Assembly: GCA_964631835.1 (NCBI GenBank)
Contig: CAZWAD010000005.1
Coordinates: 92,228 to 156,227 of the forward strand
Source: Bog-950 sp964631835
GTDB lineage: Bacteria > Bacteroidota > Bacteroidia > Chitinophagales > LD1
Length of the DNA: 64,000 bases
Direction: 5' to 3'
In this document: positions 62,253-64,000 of the stretch, piece by piece
Position numbering within the stretch: position 1 is the stretch's first letter
Layout: each line of letters begins with the position of its first letter
Program-made: the position numbers and the translations under genes
Notes under the pieces: model-generated
What the model was told of the DNA's origin: nothing
Seen by the model: only the letters and a program-made list of their open reading frames with translations
Database searches by the model: none

Positions 62253-62444
62253 CTTTTGTTTTTACCCACTGAGTTTCCCTCAACGAACCCTTAACATCTT
62301 TAGTATGTTTTACGAACTTTATTTTCAGAAAATTTTTTTCGCGCAACGGCAACAGTGCAACGTCCATCTTTCGTAGTTAATAAACGGTTTTATCCGTAAT
62401 TGATAACTTTACGCCCGCTTTGGGTGAAACTTAAAAAACAAGAT

Positions 62445-63680
62445 ATGATAGCAGAAGCAACCGGAACAAGAAGCGAGTACCTGATGGAACTGGAAGAGCG
62501 CTACGGAGCGCACAACTATCACCCGCTGCCTGTGGTTATGGAGCGCGCCCGCGGGGTGTACATGTGGGATGTGGAAGGCAAGCGGTATTACGATTTCCTT
62601 TCAGCATACTCAGCCGTTAACCAGGGGCACTGCCACCAGTTGCTTGCCGATGTAATCCGCAAGCAGGCGGAAAAGCTGACACTTACTTCCCGCGCTTTTT
62701 ACAATTCGGTTTTGGGTGAATACGAAAAATATATCACCGGTTATTTCGGTTACGACAAAGTGCTGCCTATGAACACCGGTGTTGAGGCAGTGGAAACAGC
62801 CGTAAAGCTGGCGCGCAGATGGGGTTATAAAGTAAAGAAAATCAAGGAGAACAAGGCTAAAATCATTGTGCCGGAAGGTAACTTCCACGGCAGAACTCTT
62901 CTGGCTATTTCAGCATCAACCGACCCGGAGAGCTATAAAGGGTTCGGACCGTTTGTTCCGAATTTTGTTCAGATACCTTATAATGATTTGAGGGCTTTAG
63001 CAACCGCGCTGAACGATAAGGATGTTTGCGGGTTTTTGGTAGAGCCGGTACAAGGCGAAGCCGGTGTAATAGTTCCCGATGAAAATTATTTAGCCAAAGC
63101 CAAATACCTGTGTGAAAAAGCGGGTGTTCTTTTTATTGCCGATGAAATACAAACCGGCCTGGGGCGCACCGGTAAAATGCTGGCTTGCGATTGGGAAGAA
63201 GTCCGCCCCGATATTCTGATTCTGGGCAAAGCGCTTAGCGGAGGAATGTTGCCTGTTTCTGCTGTGCTTTGCGATGACCCGGTTATGCTTACCATTAAGC
63301 CCGGTGAGCATGGCTCCACCTATGGCGGCAATCCCTTAGCCTGCAAAGTTGCCATAGCCGCTTTGCAGATTATTAAAGATGAAAGCCTGGTTTACAACGC
63401 ATTTTACCTGGGCAAGTATTTCCGCACCGAACTGGAAAAAATTAAACACCCGCTCATAAAAACCATACGCGGCAAAGGTTTGCTCAATGCCATTGTGCTT
63501 AGAAAGGAACGCGAAGAATACGGCTGGAACTTATGTATGCAGTTAATGGAAAACGGTTTGCTCGCCAAACCCACCCACCATTACGTTATCCGTCTTGCCC
63601 CCCCTCTTTGCATTACCAAAGAGCAGATTGACGACTCCATAGCTATTATCAAAAAGAGCTTTAAGGAGTTCGATTATTAG
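62445..63680 (+). CDS. rocD: Ornithine aminotransferase
   Basis: 411 residues. PLP enzyme that converts ornithine and 2-oxoglutarate to glutamate semialdehyde and glutamate, linking arginine and proline metabolism. LEERYGAHNYHPLPVVMERARGVYMWDVEG (16 on, read in parts) and SAYSAVNQGHCHQ near 53-65 are specific to ornithine aminotransferases among class III enzymes. Further: MNTGVEAVETAVKLARRWGY, GNFHGRTL, VEPVQGEAGVIVPDENYL, IADEIQTGLGRTG and the PLP lysine K262 in LGKALSGGMLP. The ATG at 62445 gives the usual N-terminus; an in-frame TTG at 62400 is less likely. Confidence 0.95.
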   Translation: MIAEATGTRSEYLMELEERYGAHNYHPLPVVMERARGVYMWDVEGKRYYDFLSAYSAVNQGHCHQLLADVIRKQAEKLTLTSRAFYNSVLGEYEKYITGYFGYDKVLPMNTGVEAVETAVKLARRWGYKVKKIKENKAKIIVPEGNFHGRTLLAISASTDPESYKGFGPFVPNFVQIPYNDLRALATALNDKDVCGFLVEPVQGEAGVIVPDENYLAKAKYLCEKAGVLFIADEIQTGLGRTGKMLACDWEEVRPDILILGKALSGGMLPVSAVLCDDPVMLTIKPGEHGSTYGGNPLACKVAIAALQIIKDESLVYNAFYLGKYFRTELEKIKHPLIKTIRGKGLLNAIVLRKEREEYGWNLCMQLMENGLLAKPTHHYVIRLAPPLCITKEQIDDSIAIIKKSFKEFDY

Positions 63681-63705
63681 AGCAGCAGTTTTCAAAGCAT
63701 TACGT

Positions 63706-63811
63706 CAGGGGACTTTCGTTTCGGAAAGCCCGATGCAAATGTGGGGAGCTCCAACACTTCGCGAAGGAAGACTCCGATGGGAACGGAAACTGGTAAAATG
63801 CCACTGTTCCC
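63706..63811 (+). other. Structured intergenic stretch before array C
   Basis: Four self-complementary elements in about 100 bases: GGGGACTTTC / GGAAAGCCC (63709-63731), the palindromes GGGGAGCTCC (63743-63752) and CTTCGCGAAG (63757-63766), and GGGAAC / GTTCCC (63779-63784 with 63806-63811) with an inner TGG / CCA. Dense pairing suggests a folded RNA or a repeat remnant, possibly the front part of the 21-bp array element. No protein is supported on either strand. Confidence 0.45.
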
Positions 63812-63858
63812 ACCAAAACCACCATAAGCAGTATTAATAATGTGATAAGCTCAGTAAG

Positions 63859-64000
63859 AAAAGACTGCGTTTTTCTCATTTTTTCGATGTTTTTGCCCAA
63901 AACTGCGCAGGATAGTCATACCCAGAGGCAGGATAGTGATACCTGGAGGCAGGATAGTGATACCCGGAGGCAGGATAGTGATACCTGGAGGCAGGATAGT
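63859..64000 (+). repeat. 21-bp tandem array C with leader, cut by the window end
   Basis: Leader AAAAGACTGCGTTTTTCTCA from 63859, T-rich to 63895, with a second ACTGCG at 63902-63907. Units start at 63907, 63928, 63949 and 63970 and a partial one at 63991; each is 21 bases, with common part GCAGGATAGTGATACC followed by a variable C/T-GGAG end (first unit slightly different). Units are nearly identical here, unlike in arrays A and B, so this array looks youngest. It continues beyond the window. Confidence 0.85.

Noticed and set aside
63700..63900. 66-residue minus-strand protein with a membrane-like segment
   Set aside because: Starts at TTG within the array leader and covers the palindromic stretch 63706-63811; the hairpins explain the frame better.

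Overview
The window reads as chromosomal DNA of a free-living or environmental member of the Bacteroidota (Flavobacteriia/Sphingobacteriia/Chitinophagia-like; genus not determinable from this alone). The evidence is taxon-typical: several secreted proteins end in type IX secretion (T9SS) sorting domains of type A (4038-6989, 35603-39337, 50353-51147) and type B (20526-21701); there are two TonB-dependent receptors with carboxypeptidase-like N-terminal domains; a serine palmitoyltransferase for sphingolipids; a miaB / sigma-54 activator / lptE / TPR / secG block; TAnnTTTG-type promoter elements; and unusually short gene spacing with moderate GC. No rRNA, prophage, insertion sequence or CRISPR array was seen.

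Layout. 1-2450: the end of a biotin operon (bioD tail, bioA) and a small secreted protein. 2449-7000: aroQ, a Xer recombinase and a large BNR-repeat T9SS protein. 7040-13600: the complete suf iron-sulfur operon (sufB-C-D-S-E, minus strand) with a palindrome inside its promoter and a cysteine-bearing Rrf2 regulator nearby. 13700-21700: metabolic and membrane genes, including an inactive M16 peptidase-like protein joined to an OmpA-like tail, aspartate kinase, class I FBPase and a cadherin-like T9SS type B protein. 21780-24340: serine palmitoyltransferase followed by a protein with two GNAT-like halves. 24500-28140: tRNA-Lys and an outer-membrane protein / lipoprotein pair. 28200-34670: a GT39-like glycosyltransferase and the miaB-to-secG operon. 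34675-35600: a gene-free region with an unusual array of 21-bp units. 35603-40270: a 1244-residue adhesin-like T9SS protein and a papain-like lipoprotein. 40440-49310: exonuclease/GIY-YIG fusion, a second 21-bp array, lpxK, purine nucleoside phosphorylase, putative porin, MFS transporter, deoxynucleoside kinase, ammonium transporter. 49370-53130: heptose epimerase, a T9SS protein starting one base after tRNA-Gly, two hotdog/nucleosidase-like genes and a DUF2461 gene. 53270-63680: TonB receptors, accD and class I aldolase, stress-type SRPBCC/VOC pair, a probable small RNA, and ornithine aminotransferase. 63700-64000: a structured stretch running into a third 21-bp array cut by the window edge.

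The most unusual signal is not a gene. Three separate intergenic loci (34889-35257, 41773-41943, 63859-64000) each start, on the same strand, with a related A-rich/ACTGCG-or-ACTGGC/T-rich leader and continue as tandem units of exactly 21 bp without a single phase slip, although the unit sequence differs between loci. A 21-bp period equals two turns of B-DNA. I know of no described element matching this and list it as the best candidate for an undescribed system. Other points worth checking are the M16-OmpA fusion, the double-GNAT protein next to serine palmitoyltransferase (candidate ceramide-forming acyltransferase), the tRNA-Gly/leaderless gene junction, and a terminator-ended small RNA candidate at 59198-59275.
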